64,000 nucleotides of DNA, taken from positions 21,850 to 85,849 of the forward strand of contig NZ_ASJB01000031.1 in assembly GCF_000478275.1 (NCBI RefSeq), in the 5' to 3' direction. Positions 35,808 to 44,872 of the stretch are shown one piece after another. The stretch comes from Amycolatopsis orientalis DSM 40040 = KCTC 9412. Its GTDB lineage: Bacteria > Actinomycetota > Actinomycetes > Mycobacteriales > Pseudonocardiaceae. Within the stretch, counting starts at the first letter, position 1. Each line of letters begins with the position of its first letter. The translations under genes were made by a program, and so were the position numbers. Under the pieces are notes generated by a model that was given only the letters and a program-made list of their open reading frames with translations, was not told where the DNA came from and did no database searches.

Positions 35808-37166
35808 GTGAAAACTTCACGTCCCGGGTTGGTTGCTGATCGTGCTGCAGCAGGTCACACCCAGGAAAGCCTGGCGGCAGCCCTAGGAGTGGATGTGAAG
35901 ACGGTTCGAAACTGGGAGAACGGTACCTATAAGCCCAGCACTCCCGACCTCCAGCGGCGCCTCGCCAAGGAACTCCGCATCACACGACGCCAGCTCACTC
36001 TGCGCCTAGAGTCGACCACTGAGAACACAATCGACCGACACGATGATGAACAGGTCGACGTTGAGCGAACAGCGGGCGACGCGTCGTTAGCGCAGGATCG
36101 GCTAGACGCCGTCCCTGACCTGGCAAACGGTGCTGAGTTCGTCGAAGGACGGCGAGAGGATGTGGCGCGGCCGGGGACCTCGGCCCCCAGTGTGGTGCAT
36201 TCCGATATACCGCGGCTTCGTCGCGTCTTGGATACTCGGGATCTTCCCGATGACGGACCTGTTCGCTCGTTTTCCGAGTTGACGCTGGCGGTTCGAGCGG
36301 TCGTGGGGCGGCGGCTGCAATCGGACTATGCCGTTCTTGCGGCCGACGTCAACGACCTCTTGCCTGAACTGCACAGAGCAAACCTTTCTGCGCCTTCTAG
36401 GCTTGTGCACCAGTATGCTGCTTTGCTCACGCACGCCTATCGGGCGGCCGATGCGATCGCCGACAAATTCGGGTACTACGACCTGTCGGCGCGGATTATC
36501 GATCTGATGAGAGACACGGCAGAGCTATCGGGGGACGCGCTACTCGCCGGCAGTGCCGCGTATGTCCGTGGCGAGGTGTACTTCGCCTCCCAGGACTTGG
36601 AAGCCGGCGGTCGCATGCTGACGGCGGCGGCCGACAAGATCCGCGTCAGTGCGTCCGAGACCGCCGCGGCAACGTACGGCACATTGCACATGCGCGCGGC
36701 GGTCATGGCCGCGCGGGCGGGGAGTGCGCTACGAGCGCGCGACCACATCCAGGAGGCGCAGCAGGCAGCACAGCAGGTGAACGAGGGCGTCCACCTGGGA
36801 ACAGCTTTCGGGCCGCCGTCGGTGCGTATCCATCAGTTAGCGCTCGCCGTCGAACTCGGCGACGTCGGCGCCGCCTTACGGCTCGCCAGCGGCTGGATAC
36901 CGCCGACCACGATGCCCGCAGAGCGCCGATCGCACTTCTACATCGACCTGGGGCGCGCGTTCCACCTCGCTGATCAGCCCGACCGTGTGCTGAGGGCGTT
37001 CAGGGAGGCTGGCCGTATCGCGCCCGAGCACGTTCGCGAACATCCGCAGGTCATCGACGTGGTCGACCACCTCGAACTCACCACCCGCGGTGACTTGCGC
37101 GATGCCTTCAGAGGATTCGCGGCCGGATTGGTAAAGCCGCAGGGCCGGAGCGCTTTCGGACCGTAG
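35808..37166 (+). CDS. XRE-family regulator with TPR-like region
   Basis: 452 aa from GTG 35808, preceded by GAGAGGAG (35796-35803); a GTG at 35790 is upstream of that site and less likely. The HTH lies in residues 8-40 (LVADRAAAGHTQESLAAALG, then VDVKTVRNWENG), the classic helix-turn-helix with Trp-Glu-Asn. A charged linker leads to helical TPR-like repeats (AAVMAARAGSALRARDHIQE, then ALAVELGDVGAALRLASGWI). It converges exactly on the HAD gene (stops adjacent at 37166/37167). A doubled AACCGGAAG site lies upstream, consistent with autoregulation. Confidence 0.85.
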   Translation: MKTSRPGLVADRAAAGHTQESLAAALGVDVKTVRNWENGTYKPSTPDLQRRLAKELRITRRQLTLRLESTTENTIDRHDDEQVDVERTAGDASLAQDRLDAVPDLANGAEFVEGRREDVARPGTSAPSVVHSDIPRLRRVLDTRDLPDDGPVRSFSELTLAVRAVVGRRLQSDYAVLAADVNDLLPELHRANLSAPSRLVHQYAALLTHAYRAADAIADKFGYYDLSARIIDLMRDTAELSGDALLAGSAAYVRGEVYFASQDLEAGGRMLTAAADKIRVSASETAAATYGTLHMRAAVMAARAGSALRARDHIQEAQQAAQQVNEGVHLGTAFGPPSVRIHQLALAVELGDVGAALRLASGWIPPTTMPAERRSHFYIDLGRAFHLADQPDRVLRAFREAGRIAPEHVREHPQVIDVVDHLELTTRGDLRDAFRGFAAGLVKPQGRSAFGP

Positions 37167-37808
37167 TCAGGAAACGAGCAGACCTGGAAGTTCGACGAGC
37201 GAGTCGATCACCCAGTCAGCGTTCTCACGCACAACCGGATCATCGGCCCACAAGTACCCCCACGGGCCGCGGCGGATCAGCCCAGAGCGCAAACCGGCCG
37301 CACTGGCAGGGACCACGTCGTTGTCCCGATGATCGCCGACGTAGAGGATCTCGTGCGGCTCCCCAGGGGCGAACTCGATTACTTTCCGAAAGAACTCGGC
37401 GTCTGGCTTCGCGACTCCCCACTCCCCTGACGTGGCGATCGCATCGACGGGCAAGGCGAGCCGTCGAAGAAGCCCTGCGACACGGTCGGTTTGGTTGCCC
37501 GCGATCCCGACCCAGTAACCCGCCGCCCTCAAGGCTTCTAGTGCCTGCCGCACGTCGGGATAGAGATCTGACTCCTCGATCCGCTCGCCAACACCAGCTT
37601 GTTCCCGCAACTGACGCTCAGCGGCCAGATCGAAGCCGGGCCGAATGAGTTCGAACGCCTCAACGTTGTTGCGACCAGACGCTGTGACCGCGCCAACCAA
37701 GCCGGAAAGCGTGTTCAACGGCACGCCGAGCCAATCGGCCCACGCCGCCCACTCCCGATCGTCCTTGATCAGGGTTTCACCGACATCGAACACCACGGAG
37801 CGGATCAC
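37167..37808 (-). CDS. HAD-superfamily hydrolase
   Basis: 213 aa from GTG 37808 (AGGAGCTGC upstream). Motif I is VVFDVGETL (nucleophile Asp at residue 8; the usual DxDxT acid is Gly here, seen in some family members). Motif II is GIAGNQ, motif III is the Lys in VAKPDAEFF and motif IV is YVGDHRDNDVVPASAAGL. The helical cap lies between motifs I and II, so it is a C1-cap phosphatase/dehalogenase type. The substrate is unknown. It is convergent with the XRE regulator with no intergenic space and is not obviously part of another operon. Confidence 0.85.
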   Translation of the reverse strand: MIRSVVFDVGETLIKDDREWAAWADWLGVPLNTLSGLVGAVTASGRNNVEAFELIRPGFDLAAERQLREQAGVGERIEESDLYPDVRQALEALRAAGYWVGIAGNQTDRVAGLLRRLALPVDAIATSGEWGVAKPDAEFFRKVIEFAPGEPHEILYVGDHRDNDVVPASAAGLRSGLIRRGPWGYLWADDPVVRENADWVIDSLVELPGLLVS

Positions 37809-38066
37809 GCAGCTCCTACCTCTCTCCGATCCTCCACTGGTGACTATCGGACTCGCGATCCGTCCTCTGCCCCTCGCAACGCAGCCCGTAAGCGCCACTC
37901 ATCTTGGTGCACAACCCTATCGGGCACGTTGACACCCAAAGGCCAGAGTGCCCACGGCCATCGAACCGATGGTTAGACCGCCTCACCCCAGGGTTACGCC
38001 GGACGGGTGGTTCCTTGAGAATACGCCAGACGTGAGCCGCTATTTCCGCTGGTCAAAGGGCCTGAC

Positions 38067-38085
38067 CTTCCGGTTGCTTCCGGTC
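38067..38085 (-). promoter_or_regulatory. Direct-repeat motif ACCGGAAG, two copies, upstream of the methyltransferase gene
   Basis: On the minus strand this reads ACCGGAAGCAACCGGAAG, the same doubled unit as at 35734-35753 but with a 10-bp period. It is about 75 bp upstream of the methyltransferase start. The shared site suggests that the XRE regulator at 35808 also controls the methyltransferase run. Confidence 0.6.
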
Positions 38086-38158
38086 ACCGCCCGGTTGACC
38101 TTCCTGGTCGTCCACCCCTCTCGTCAACAAGATCACTCCATCACATTTCGAGGGGTTG

Positions 38159-39085
38159 ATGCACGTGACTTCCGATGTCGCCACACCGCGGTTGATGCCG
38201 TCAGAACAGCTGGCGCGTCAGCAGCGGCACAGTCGTGTTCGGGTGATCGACGCGCTGGTCGGCGGCAAGAACAACTATGCCGAGGACCGGGATGTCGCCG
38301 CCAGGATCGCGCAGGCGCTACCGGGTGGGTTCCGTGGGGCGAAGCGTTTGTTCACCGAGGATTTCTGGTTCCGGGTGCGGGTCTGCCGGATGCTGAGCAG
38401 CCGGGCGGAGATCAAACATTTTGTGCTGTGCGGCGTCGACCAGATCGCGACAGGTATTACCCCGTTGCATGAGCTCATTCAGCGGGATGAGCCCGATGCG
38501 GTGGTCGTCTATGTGGAGCCGGAGCTGAACAGCCAGCGCCACGCGCTGCGCGAATTCGACTCGACGCTCAAGTCGAGAGGGCCTGTCGTCCGTGTCGTCC
38601 ATGACGACATCTACGACCCGGCCTTGCTCACCCGGCTGTTCGAGAACGCCAGCGTCCCGCTGGAGGACTCCGCGCCGGTCGCATTGGTGCACTGCGCCGC
38701 GACGCTGCCTTTTCTCCCGTCGGACAGCCACACGACCGCGGCGGACGTCACAGCAGGCCAGATCGACACGCTTCCCGAGGGATCGTTCTTCGCCGCGAGC
38801 CACCTCTGCATCCCTGACAACGCCGCGGATGACGCGGCAATCGTCACGGCAGCAAGCATCTTGGAAGAGAGCGGTTTCGTTGCCCGGATTTTTCAGTCGC
38901 CAGCGGAGATCACCGAGTTGTTCGCGGGCCTGCCGTTGGTCGTTCCCAGTCCGCACGCAACACAACCGAAGCCCGTTCCGTGTTGGAAATGGTACACGGC
39001 CGGTCCGCTGCTGGAGCGCTTCGACGTTGATGACTACAACGTGGGAGCCGTTGCCCATAAAGGCAAACCGTGGCCGTACGCCTAG
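38159..39085 (+). CDS. S-adenosyl methyltransferase of the PF04672 (DUF574) type
   Basis: 308 aa. GAGGGG lies just upstream; ATG 38159 is used, with GTG 38165 also possible. The signature is VIDALVGGKNNYAEDRDVA (about residues 29-47), followed by the Rossmann-like segment IKHFVLCGVDQIATG, VVVYVEPELNSQRHAL (acidic ribose-binding position) and VVRVVHDDIYDP. This family is abundant in actinomycetes and its substrates are mostly unknown. The glycine-rich loop is weaker than in typical members (GVDQIATG instead of GSGxPT), so activity is not certain. It leads a plus-strand run continuing to 43199. Confidence 0.85.
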   Translation: MHVTSDVATPRLMPSEQLARQQRHSRVRVIDALVGGKNNYAEDRDVAARIAQALPGGFRGAKRLFTEDFWFRVRVCRMLSSRAEIKHFVLCGVDQIATGITPLHELIQRDEPDAVVVYVEPELNSQRHALREFDSTLKSRGPVVRVVHDDIYDPALLTRLFENASVPLEDSAPVALVHCAATLPFLPSDSHTTAADVTAGQIDTLPEGSFFAASHLCIPDNAADDAAIVTAASILEESGFVARIFQSPAEITELFAGLPLVVPSPHATQPKPVPCWKWYTAGPLLERFDVDDYNVGAVAHKGKPWPYA

Positions 39086-39143
39086 TCCCACACGTCAGGC
39101 AGGGCCGCCCCGTCCGGCCCTCTCGTCCACAGGGGAGGAAACA

Positions 39144-39785
39144 ATGCAGAGACAGCCTCAATCCACCGCGACCTTGGACTATGACGGACCGATATCGCTT
39201 CCCGTTCTGGTGCTGTCCGCGGTTGAGGAAGATCACCGGGATCACGTCATCTCCCGTCAGCCACATCGGGACAGATCCGTGTTCGCTCGTGGTCTGGTCG
39301 CCGAGTTCTTCCTCGCTGGCGCGCTGGAAATCCGTGACCACCATGTCGACGTCGTCGACGAGTCGGCGATCGAGTTGCTGGCCGCACCGTGCGGATCGGC
39401 GGTCCGCGCGACCCTTGCGCGGGATCTGCCGGTCGAGGACATGCTCGCCGCTCTCGAAGGGCCCGCGTACACGGTGGCCTGGACAGCGCTGCAGGGAAAG
39501 GACGCGGCACGCAAGTCGCGTGTCCGGGGCTGGGTCCTGACGCACCCGGAGGTCACGTTCCTGTGGCGTCGCGTGCTCGCGTCCGCGCACCAGGCCCCGG
39601 ACACAACGAATGACCGGGCCGCGGCGCTCTGGACGATCCTCGCCGAAGCCGGGCTGCATCGCGACCAGCTACGCACGCCGGGTCTGCAGCCGCGCAGCGC
39701 CTGTCCCGACGCCCTCTGTGGCCTGCTGCTGCCCCAGCGCGAGCGCCACCGACGGACTCCGTCCCGGCGGCACCTGCACCGCTGA
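39144..39785 (+). CDS. Hypothetical protein with weak GPP34-like pattern, 213 aa
   Basis: ATG 39144 preceded by GGGGAGGA. A helical region (FARGLVAEFFLAGALEIRDH) followed by HVDVVDESAIELLAAPCGS and a later helix (LWRRVLASAHQ) loosely fits the GPP34 (Golgi phosphoprotein 3-like) fold of actinobacterial phosphoinositide-binding proteins. The resemblance is weak and could be wrong. It sits 58 nt after the methyltransferase and 67 nt before the lipoprotein gene on the same strand. Confidence 0.6.
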   Translation: MQRQPQSTATLDYDGPISLPVLVLSAVEEDHRDHVISRQPHRDRSVFARGLVAEFFLAGALEIRDHHVDVVDESAIELLAAPCGSAVRATLARDLPVEDMLAALEGPAYTVAWTALQGKDAARKSRVRGWVLTHPEVTFLWRRVLASAHQAPDTTNDRAAALWTILAEAGLHRDQLRTPGLQPRSACPDALCGLLLPQRERHRRTPSRRHLHR

Positions 39786-39852
39786 CCCCGGGTGCCGCGT
39801 CCGTCGTTCCCCTCCCTGCCAGTACTCCCCCATTCCCGCTGTGGAGATCTTC

Positions 39853-40857
39853 ATGTTCAGAACGGCTTTGGCTCGCCGCCGGCGCGCGTCCACCACTTTT
39901 GGTGCCTTGCTGGGTGCCGCTCTCCTCGTGTCCGCGTCCGCGTGCGGTGCGCTTGGGGCGGACTCCGACCAGGCTCCCGGCCGCCTCGGATCGACGAAGG
40001 TGGCGGCGATGCCGGTGCTGGACACGGGACCGTTGCGCCACGCGATCGCACGGGGCTATTTCACCGAGCAGGGGCTCTCCGTGAGTCTGGTGGACGCGGA
40101 CAGCGGGCAGGTGGGTATCACCAAGCTGATGGCCGGCGATGCGGACATCGCCTACGCCGGTGATGTCGCGATCATCTCGGCCATCGCCACGAGCGGCCTG
40201 GATCTCAAGGTGATCGCGCAGGCCGCGATGGCTGGACCGGAAAGCATGTGGATCATGGTTCGTGACGGCGGTTCAGTGCCCACCGTGGCGGACCTGGCTG
40301 GGAAGCGGATCGCGCATAACGGCAACAACGGGGTGAGTCACATGCTCACCCGCACGGTTCTGGCCACGCACAAGGTCGACGCCTCGACTGTCCAGTGGAC
40401 GACGGCGAAGTTCCAGGACATGCCGGGACTGCTCGCTCGTGGGGAGGTCGACGCCGCGCTGCTGCCCGAGCCGTATGTCCGCCCGGCCACCAAGCTGCAT
40501 CTGACCCCCCTGATCGACCCCATCAAGGGTGGAGGCTTCGAAGGGGCGATCCCGATCGGAAGCTATGTGGTCAAGGCGGGCTGGGCACACCAGCACCCCG
40601 CGGAGATCGCGGCGTTCCAGCGGGCCCTTCGCCGCGCCGCGTCCGAAGCCACCTCCAGGCCGGACATCGTTCAGCAGATCGCCGTCCGCGAGATGAAAGT
40701 CGACGCCGGCGATGCGCTGTGCATGAAGATGCCGATCTATCCGCTTTCCCCGTCCGCCGTGCAGTTGCAGCGCTGGGCGGATCTGATGCGCAGCTACGGC
40801 GTGATCGACCAGCAGATCACGATGGCCGAGCGGATCATCGCGCCCCCACCGAAGTAG
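39853..40857 (+). CDS. ABC-type substrate-binding lipoprotein (NrtA/SsuA/ThiY-like fold)
   Basis: 334 aa from ATG 39853 (GTGGAG upstream). The signal peptide ends in the lipobox VSASACG. The type-II periplasmic-binding fold is evident: VLDTGPLRHAIARGYFTEQG, ITKLMAGDADIAYAGDVA, LAGKRIAHNGNNGVSHMLTR and LARGEVDAALLPEPY are the standard strand-loop-helix motifs of the nitrate/sulfonate/thiamine-precursor group. No permease or ATPase gene is next to it. It may therefore share a transporter encoded elsewhere or act as a surface receptor for the neighbouring regulatory genes. Confidence 0.9.
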   Translation: MFRTALARRRRASTTFGALLGAALLVSASACGALGADSDQAPGRLGSTKVAAMPVLDTGPLRHAIARGYFTEQGLSVSLVDADSGQVGITKLMAGDADIAYAGDVAIISAIATSGLDLKVIAQAAMAGPESMWIMVRDGGSVPTVADLAGKRIAHNGNNGVSHMLTRTVLATHKVDASTVQWTTAKFQDMPGLLARGEVDAALLPEPYVRPATKLHLTPLIDPIKGGGFEGAIPIGSYVVKAGWAHQHPAEIAAFQRALRRAASEATSRPDIVQQIAVREMKVDAGDALCMKMPIYPLSPSAVQLQRWADLMRSYGVIDQQITMAERIIAPPPK

Positions 40858-40941
40858 TAGCCCAGTTCCCTAGCGCTGCCGGGATGCACACGCATGTCCT
40901 CCGCCCGATCTCGATTCCCGCGAACGCGAAAGTACGCCACG

Positions 40942-42759
40942 ATGCCTGACCAACCCTGTCACCCTGATATCCCTACGGCGCCCGGTGCGGACGGTCCACA
41001 CTGGATCGTGACGCGTGCCGGGGTGCGGGCCGCGTTCGGCGGGCTACGCGATGACATCGGCGCCGACGCGGCGGTGTCCCGGCTCCGCCACTGCCTGCCC
41101 GGCATCGAGGCGACGATCGCGGCCGAGTACCGGGAGCGGAACAGGGTCATCAGGCGGGCACTCGAGGACGGACTACGACAGTTCGTCGTGTTCTATCCGG
41201 ATCGTCCTCCGCTGCGCCCAGCCCACGAACGCCTGCCGGCCGGTGCGGGCTGCCGGGTGCTGTACGTGCTCGACGACCGCGAGGCCGCGGTGCGGTCCTG
41301 GCTGGTGAGCAGCTGCCGGGGCAACAGTGACGTGGCCTGGCTGCCTGATTACCCCGACATCGAGCGGTGTCTCCGCGCGGCCGATGTGGCTGGTGACATC
41401 ACGCCGAGCGAACCGGTCTGTGTGCTGATCGGCGCCGCGATTCAGCACACCAGGACGCCAGAGACCATGCTGTCCGGGCTGTGGAACGTCATATCCGCCG
41501 GCAGCTGGGTGTGGGTGAGTCAGGTATCACCGCCGCGGACCGCGGCCTCCGGTCCGCGGCGTCTGCCGGTGGAGGCCGAGTTCGAGATGTGCACCCAGTC
41601 GCCCTTGGTTCTGCGCACAGCCGCTGAGCTGGAACGCCTCTTCGTCGACCCCTGCGAATGGGACTTCCTGCATTTCGGCGGGATCGAAACCCAAACCCCT
41701 TCGGGCGATGGTCCATCACCGTCCACTGTGCAGCCTGTGCCGGAGATGCTCACGCTGCTCGCCCGCCGCCCGGCCCGCACACGACGTTCCTCCTCCGACG
41801 GTGTCTCCGCCGTGCAGGAGGACCGGTCCACCGTCCCGTCATCGCCTGGCCCGTACTCGCTGACCCCACCCGGGACCGTCCCCGACCAGGCAGCGGAGGT
41901 CGACCACCCGACCGTCGGCCGTCTCAGCGCCTACCTCCTCGACAAACCAGGCGAGCCGGGCACCGGTGACCAACCACACGAGCCGCCCACTGACATGGGT
42001 GTCTTCGTCGCCGACCGGCACCTGGCCGACGCGATCGACGCTGAGGTGCCGGGCTATCGCTGGTGCCTGCGAGCACAGCGGCATTTTCTCCACCGCGTCG
42101 TCAACTTCGCGGCGCGGGACAGGGGGATCCGGCAGTTCGTCATCCTGCGCGCCTCACTTCCCGCGGGGCTGGGCGCGACCACTCCGCACACCGCGGTCAA
42201 GGCCGTCGTCGACGCACCCACCACGGTCCTGGTGGCCCGCGAGACCGTTACCTGGGCATACCTGAACCTCGCCCTCGCCAAGGCCGGCCGGGCGCGCGGC
42301 GAGCGGGCGGCGGCGATCATGGCGGGGATCCACGACGTGCACCGGCCCCTGCACATGACGCACAAGCCCGGAAACTGGTCACTGGACTTGACGGAACCCG
42401 TGTGCGTCACCGTGGTCGGTGACCCCTCACACTGGCCAGGCGACGTCGCGGCCCTGATCCGCGCCTACCGTGACGAGATCGCCGACGGCAGTGTGATCGG
42501 GGTCAGCGCCCTCGGACCCGCCCCGGCGGGGACAGCGGAAGCCGCCGCGCTCGACGCCCTGAGCAGACACCTGGGCAAGACGACCGAACCACACCTCACG
42601 CTGCGCAGCGACGCCGAGATCCTCGGCTGGTTCGACGGCTGGACCCTCGAGCCGCCGGGCGTGGCGCCGGTGTCGCACTGGGCGGGTCCTCCACCGGAGA
42701 ACCTGCCCGGCCCGGAGCTGCCGGTGTGGTGCGCGATCGCGACGAAGGCCGCGTCGTGA
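40942..42759 (+). CDS. Tandem degenerate S-adenosyl-methyltransferase (PF04672-like) protein
   Basis: 605 aa from ATG 40942 (an ATG at 40894 is in frame). Two similar halves joined by a Pro/Ser-rich linker: the first (about 20-260) has YRERNRVIRRALEDGLRQFV and PSEPVCVLIGAAIQHT; the second (about 355-600) has RHFLHRVVNFAARDRGIRQF and LTEPVCVTVVGDPSHW. Each corresponds to the RFLRRAVRYL..GIRQFLDIG and PVGLLLVAVLHF blocks of PF04672 enzymes, but the glycine-rich SAM loop is lost in both (FYPDRPP, ILRASLP). I expect a non-catalytic scaffold or a binding protein. Its stop overlaps the next gene. Confidence 0.7.
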   Translation: MPDQPCHPDIPTAPGADGPHWIVTRAGVRAAFGGLRDDIGADAAVSRLRHCLPGIEATIAAEYRERNRVIRRALEDGLRQFVVFYPDRPPLRPAHERLPAGAGCRVLYVLDDREAAVRSWLVSSCRGNSDVAWLPDYPDIERCLRAADVAGDITPSEPVCVLIGAAIQHTRTPETMLSGLWNVISAGSWVWVSQVSPPRTAASGPRRLPVEAEFEMCTQSPLVLRTAAELERLFVDPCEWDFLHFGGIETQTPSGDGPSPSTVQPVPEMLTLLARRPARTRRSSSDGVSAVQEDRSTVPSSPGPYSLTPPGTVPDQAAEVDHPTVGRLSAYLLDKPGEPGTGDQPHEPPTDMGVFVADRHLADAIDAEVPGYRWCLRAQRHFLHRVVNFAARDRGIRQFVILRASLPAGLGATTPHTAVKAVVDAPTTVLVARETVTWAYLNLALAKAGRARGERAAAIMAGIHDVHRPLHMTHKPGNWSLDLTEPVCVTVVGDPSHWPGDVAALIRAYRDEIADGSVIGVSALGPAPAGTAEAAALDALSRHLGKTTEPHLTLRSDAEILGWFDGWTLEPPGVAPVSHWAGPPPENLPGPELPVWCAIATKAAS

Positions 42760-43199
42760 CCGCATCACCGCGAGTCGCCCCGGCCGCCACCCACCCGGCG
42801 CTGGAACACGGCGTCCCGCTCGCCGATCTGGTCGACCACGCCGCGGTCGCGCTGGCCGGCTGCAGCCTGACCAGGGTCACCGACGCCGCGGTGCTGGATC
42901 GCGACGACGCCGGAACGTGGCTGTCCAGCCTGTGCGGCCGCAGGATCGTGCACCGCTGCTCGGTTCGCGAACACCTTTTCGTCGACGTGGACACGCGCAG
43001 AGCGGTCCGGATCGTCATCGACCGTTCCGATGCCCATACCCCGGTGATGTTCATGGCCCAGTCCCCCGGTCCCGCGCGGGGCCTCTACCAGCAGCTTGTC
43101 GAGGCCGCCTGCGGCGCTCCGGTCGCAGGCCACCGACACACGCCGATGGCCGGGCCGCATCCTCACCCCTCGGCGCGTGCCGACGAGCGAGACCCCTGA
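42756..43199 (+). CDS. Hypothetical protein, 147 aa
   Basis: Starts at the GTG overlapping the preceding stop (GTGA, 42756-42759). It looks like a small alpha/beta domain: PLADLVDHAAVALAGCSLTR, WLSSLCGRRIVHRCSVREH, LFVDVDTRRAVRIVIDR. The C-terminus is His/Pro-rich (GHRHTPMAGPHPHP). No family recognised. Translational coupling to the tandem methyltransferase-like gene suggests a partner role. Confidence 0.65.
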   Translation: MTASPRVAPAATHPALEHGVPLADLVDHAAVALAGCSLTRVTDAAVLDRDDAGTWLSSLCGRRIVHRCSVREHLFVDVDTRRAVRIVIDRSDAHTPVMFMAQSPGPARGLYQQLVEAACGAPVAGHRHTPMAGPHPHPSARADERDP

Positions 43200-43473
43200 C
43201 CGCACCGGCGCGCCTGCCTCGCTCGCCGAGGACAACCCCGCCTCAAGCCCGCACCCGGCTGACACCGCCACCAGCGCGTTCGGGGAACGCCACGCGGAGA
43301 ACCGCGATGTCCATGTCCTGACGTCGCAGCCCGGGGCGTCCGGGTGCCGGACCGCCGATGCTGCGAGCACCGGGTTCCGTCGTGCGCGTATTGCCGCCGT
43401 ATCCGGTGGCCCACGGTCGCGCTCGCACACCTCCCGTGTCAGCGTCAGGAAGCACTACAAGAGAAGGGAAACA

Positions 43474-43764
43474 GTGACAGCATCACGTTCGAGACCCCGC
43501 CGCCGCGGCGGGTTGCGCGTCGCCGTGGCCGCCCTGGCGGCGGTTGTCGCCGCCGGTCTCGGTGGCGCGCCGGTCGCTGCCGCCGACGGCGGGATCCACG
43601 GTGGGGCCATGGCCGCACCGGCCAGCACCAGCAGCCCGGTCGCCACCGACAGCGGAGGCGACGATGTGTGGCCGATGATCGTCGGCCTCCTCGCCGCGCC
43701 GGACACGTCCGCGAGCCACAGCCAGCACCACGACGACAGCGATCACCCTCACCGCTCCGGCTGA
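43474..43764 (+). CDS. Small secreted protein with His-rich tail, 96 aa
   Basis: GTG 43474 with AGAAGGGA about 5 nt upstream. A twin-Arg-rich N-region (RPRRRGGLR) and a hydrophobic core (VAVAALAAVVAAGLGG) end in an AxA cleavage site (PVAAADGG). The mature part is about 65 residues, low-complexity, with a short hydrophobic patch (DVWPMIVGLLAAP) and a tail HSQHHDDSDHPHRSG that could bind metal ions. It closes the methyltransferase run; a hairpin overlaps its stop. It might be a metal-binding peptide working with the substrate-binding lipoprotein, or a modified peptide; neither is proven. Confidence 0.65.
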   Translation: MTASRSRPRRRGGLRVAVAALAAVVAAGLGGAPVAAADGGIHGGAMAAPASTSSPVATDSGGDDVWPMIVGLLAAPDTSASHSQHHDDSDHPHRSG

Positions 43765-43772
43765 GGGTGATC
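43741..43772 (+). terminator. Hairpin overlapping the stop of the secreted peptide gene
   Basis: GATCACCCTCA at 43741-43751 is complementary to TGAGGGTGATC at 43762-43772, an 11-bp perfect stem with a 10-base loop. The stop codon lies in the right arm. It probably ends transcription of the 38.2-43.8 kb run. Confidence 0.65.
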
Positions 43773-43822
43773 AGCCACCAACGCACGTCTGCTCCACATT
43801 CATTTCACAGCCTGGAAAAGCC

Positions 43823-44509
43823 ATGTTGGACACGCCAGCTCACCAGCTACTTCGAGAGACCTGGGAGAAATCCGGGCTCACCAAAGCACAATTCGCCAGA
43901 TCGGTCACGTTCACACCTGGGCATATCGGCAAAGTTCTCGCAGGCGAGATGTCGATCAGTCCGGAGCTCGCTTACCACCTACAGCAGCAATTCGAGGTCG
44001 AGGCGCTGGACCTGCTGATGCTCCAAGCAGAAGCACAGTTGGACAAGATCGCCTCGGAGGAACCGAAGGACCGCAGCAACCCCAACACCGGCAATCAGGT
44101 CACACTCGACGAGAACGCGATCGAGACAGCCTCCCGCAACGGCATGGCCATCGCGGACATCGCCAAGAACAACTCGGTGTCGTACGGCACCATCTGGCGC
44201 ATCCTCGACCGGCGCGGGGTGCCGCTCGAGCCACGCGGCCGCGGTCACAGCAACCCGTCACCGGCACCGCCCAACCAGCCCCCGATCATGAATCGGTTCT
44301 ATCGCCGTCAGCCCCCGGCAATCGACCGCCTCGCCGACGGCACGCTGGACGCGGCGACGATCGTGTCGCGCTATGTCGAGGGATACAGCGTCGCCGGAAT
44401 CGCCCGCGCCGCTCACACAAGCACGACACCTGTGTACCGGATCCTTGACGCGAACGACATCGAAAGGCGCTCTCTGTCCGATTACCGCAGACCTCCGAGA
44501 GCGCTGTGA
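43823..44509 (+). CDS. Three-HTH DNA-binding protein, 228 aa
   Basis: An N-terminal XRE-type HTH (GLTKAQFARSVTFTPGHIGK, residues 18-37) is followed by two Hin/resolvase-type HTHs: MAIADIAKNNSVSYGTIWRI at about 107-126 and YSVAGIARAAHTSTTPVYRI at about 189-208. Linkers are Pro-rich. Recombinase catalytic residues are absent, so it should be a regulator or architectural DNA-binding protein. It is followed by another protein with the same style of domain stacking (44873-45733), and the two end with the same kind of C-terminal HTH, which suggests common ancestry. Confidence 0.75.
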   Translation: MLDTPAHQLLRETWEKSGLTKAQFARSVTFTPGHIGKVLAGEMSISPELAYHLQQQFEVEALDLLMLQAEAQLDKIASEEPKDRSNPNTGNQVTLDENAIETASRNGMAIADIAKNNSVSYGTIWRILDRRGVPLEPRGRGHSNPSPAPPNQPPIMNRFYRRQPPAIDRLADGTLDAATIVSRYVEGYSVAGIARAAHTSTTPVYRILDANDIERRSLSDYRRPPRAL

Positions 44510-44872
44510 AGCGCCGTGATCACACTTGCCGTTCCTGCTGCCTTACCCGCAAACGCTCACCCGATCAATGCCAACCACGCACCCGACATGGAAACACCGA
44601 CGTCCAACCGCCGCAAGGCGATGTCACCTCACGACGATCCTCGCGAACTTGCCGGCGGCAGTCGTTCCGCAACTCCAGTCACGGGCACCTGCCGACTAAC
44701 CAGCCACCAACGCCACGGATCCCGCCGACACGCAGGTAGCCAAGACCCACATGACCAAGAGCGCAAACGCACCAGAGACCAGCGAAAGAGACGCAGGGCG
44801 ACCCCGAGTTCCACCTCCCGCCAGCACCCATGCGGCCACACCACTGCTCCACAAAGGACGGAGAACGACGAG

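Noticed and set aside
43474..43764. RiPP precursor peptide
   Set aside because: It has an ordinary export signal with an AxA cleavage site and no maturation enzymes (cyclase, radical SAM, dehydratase) beside it.
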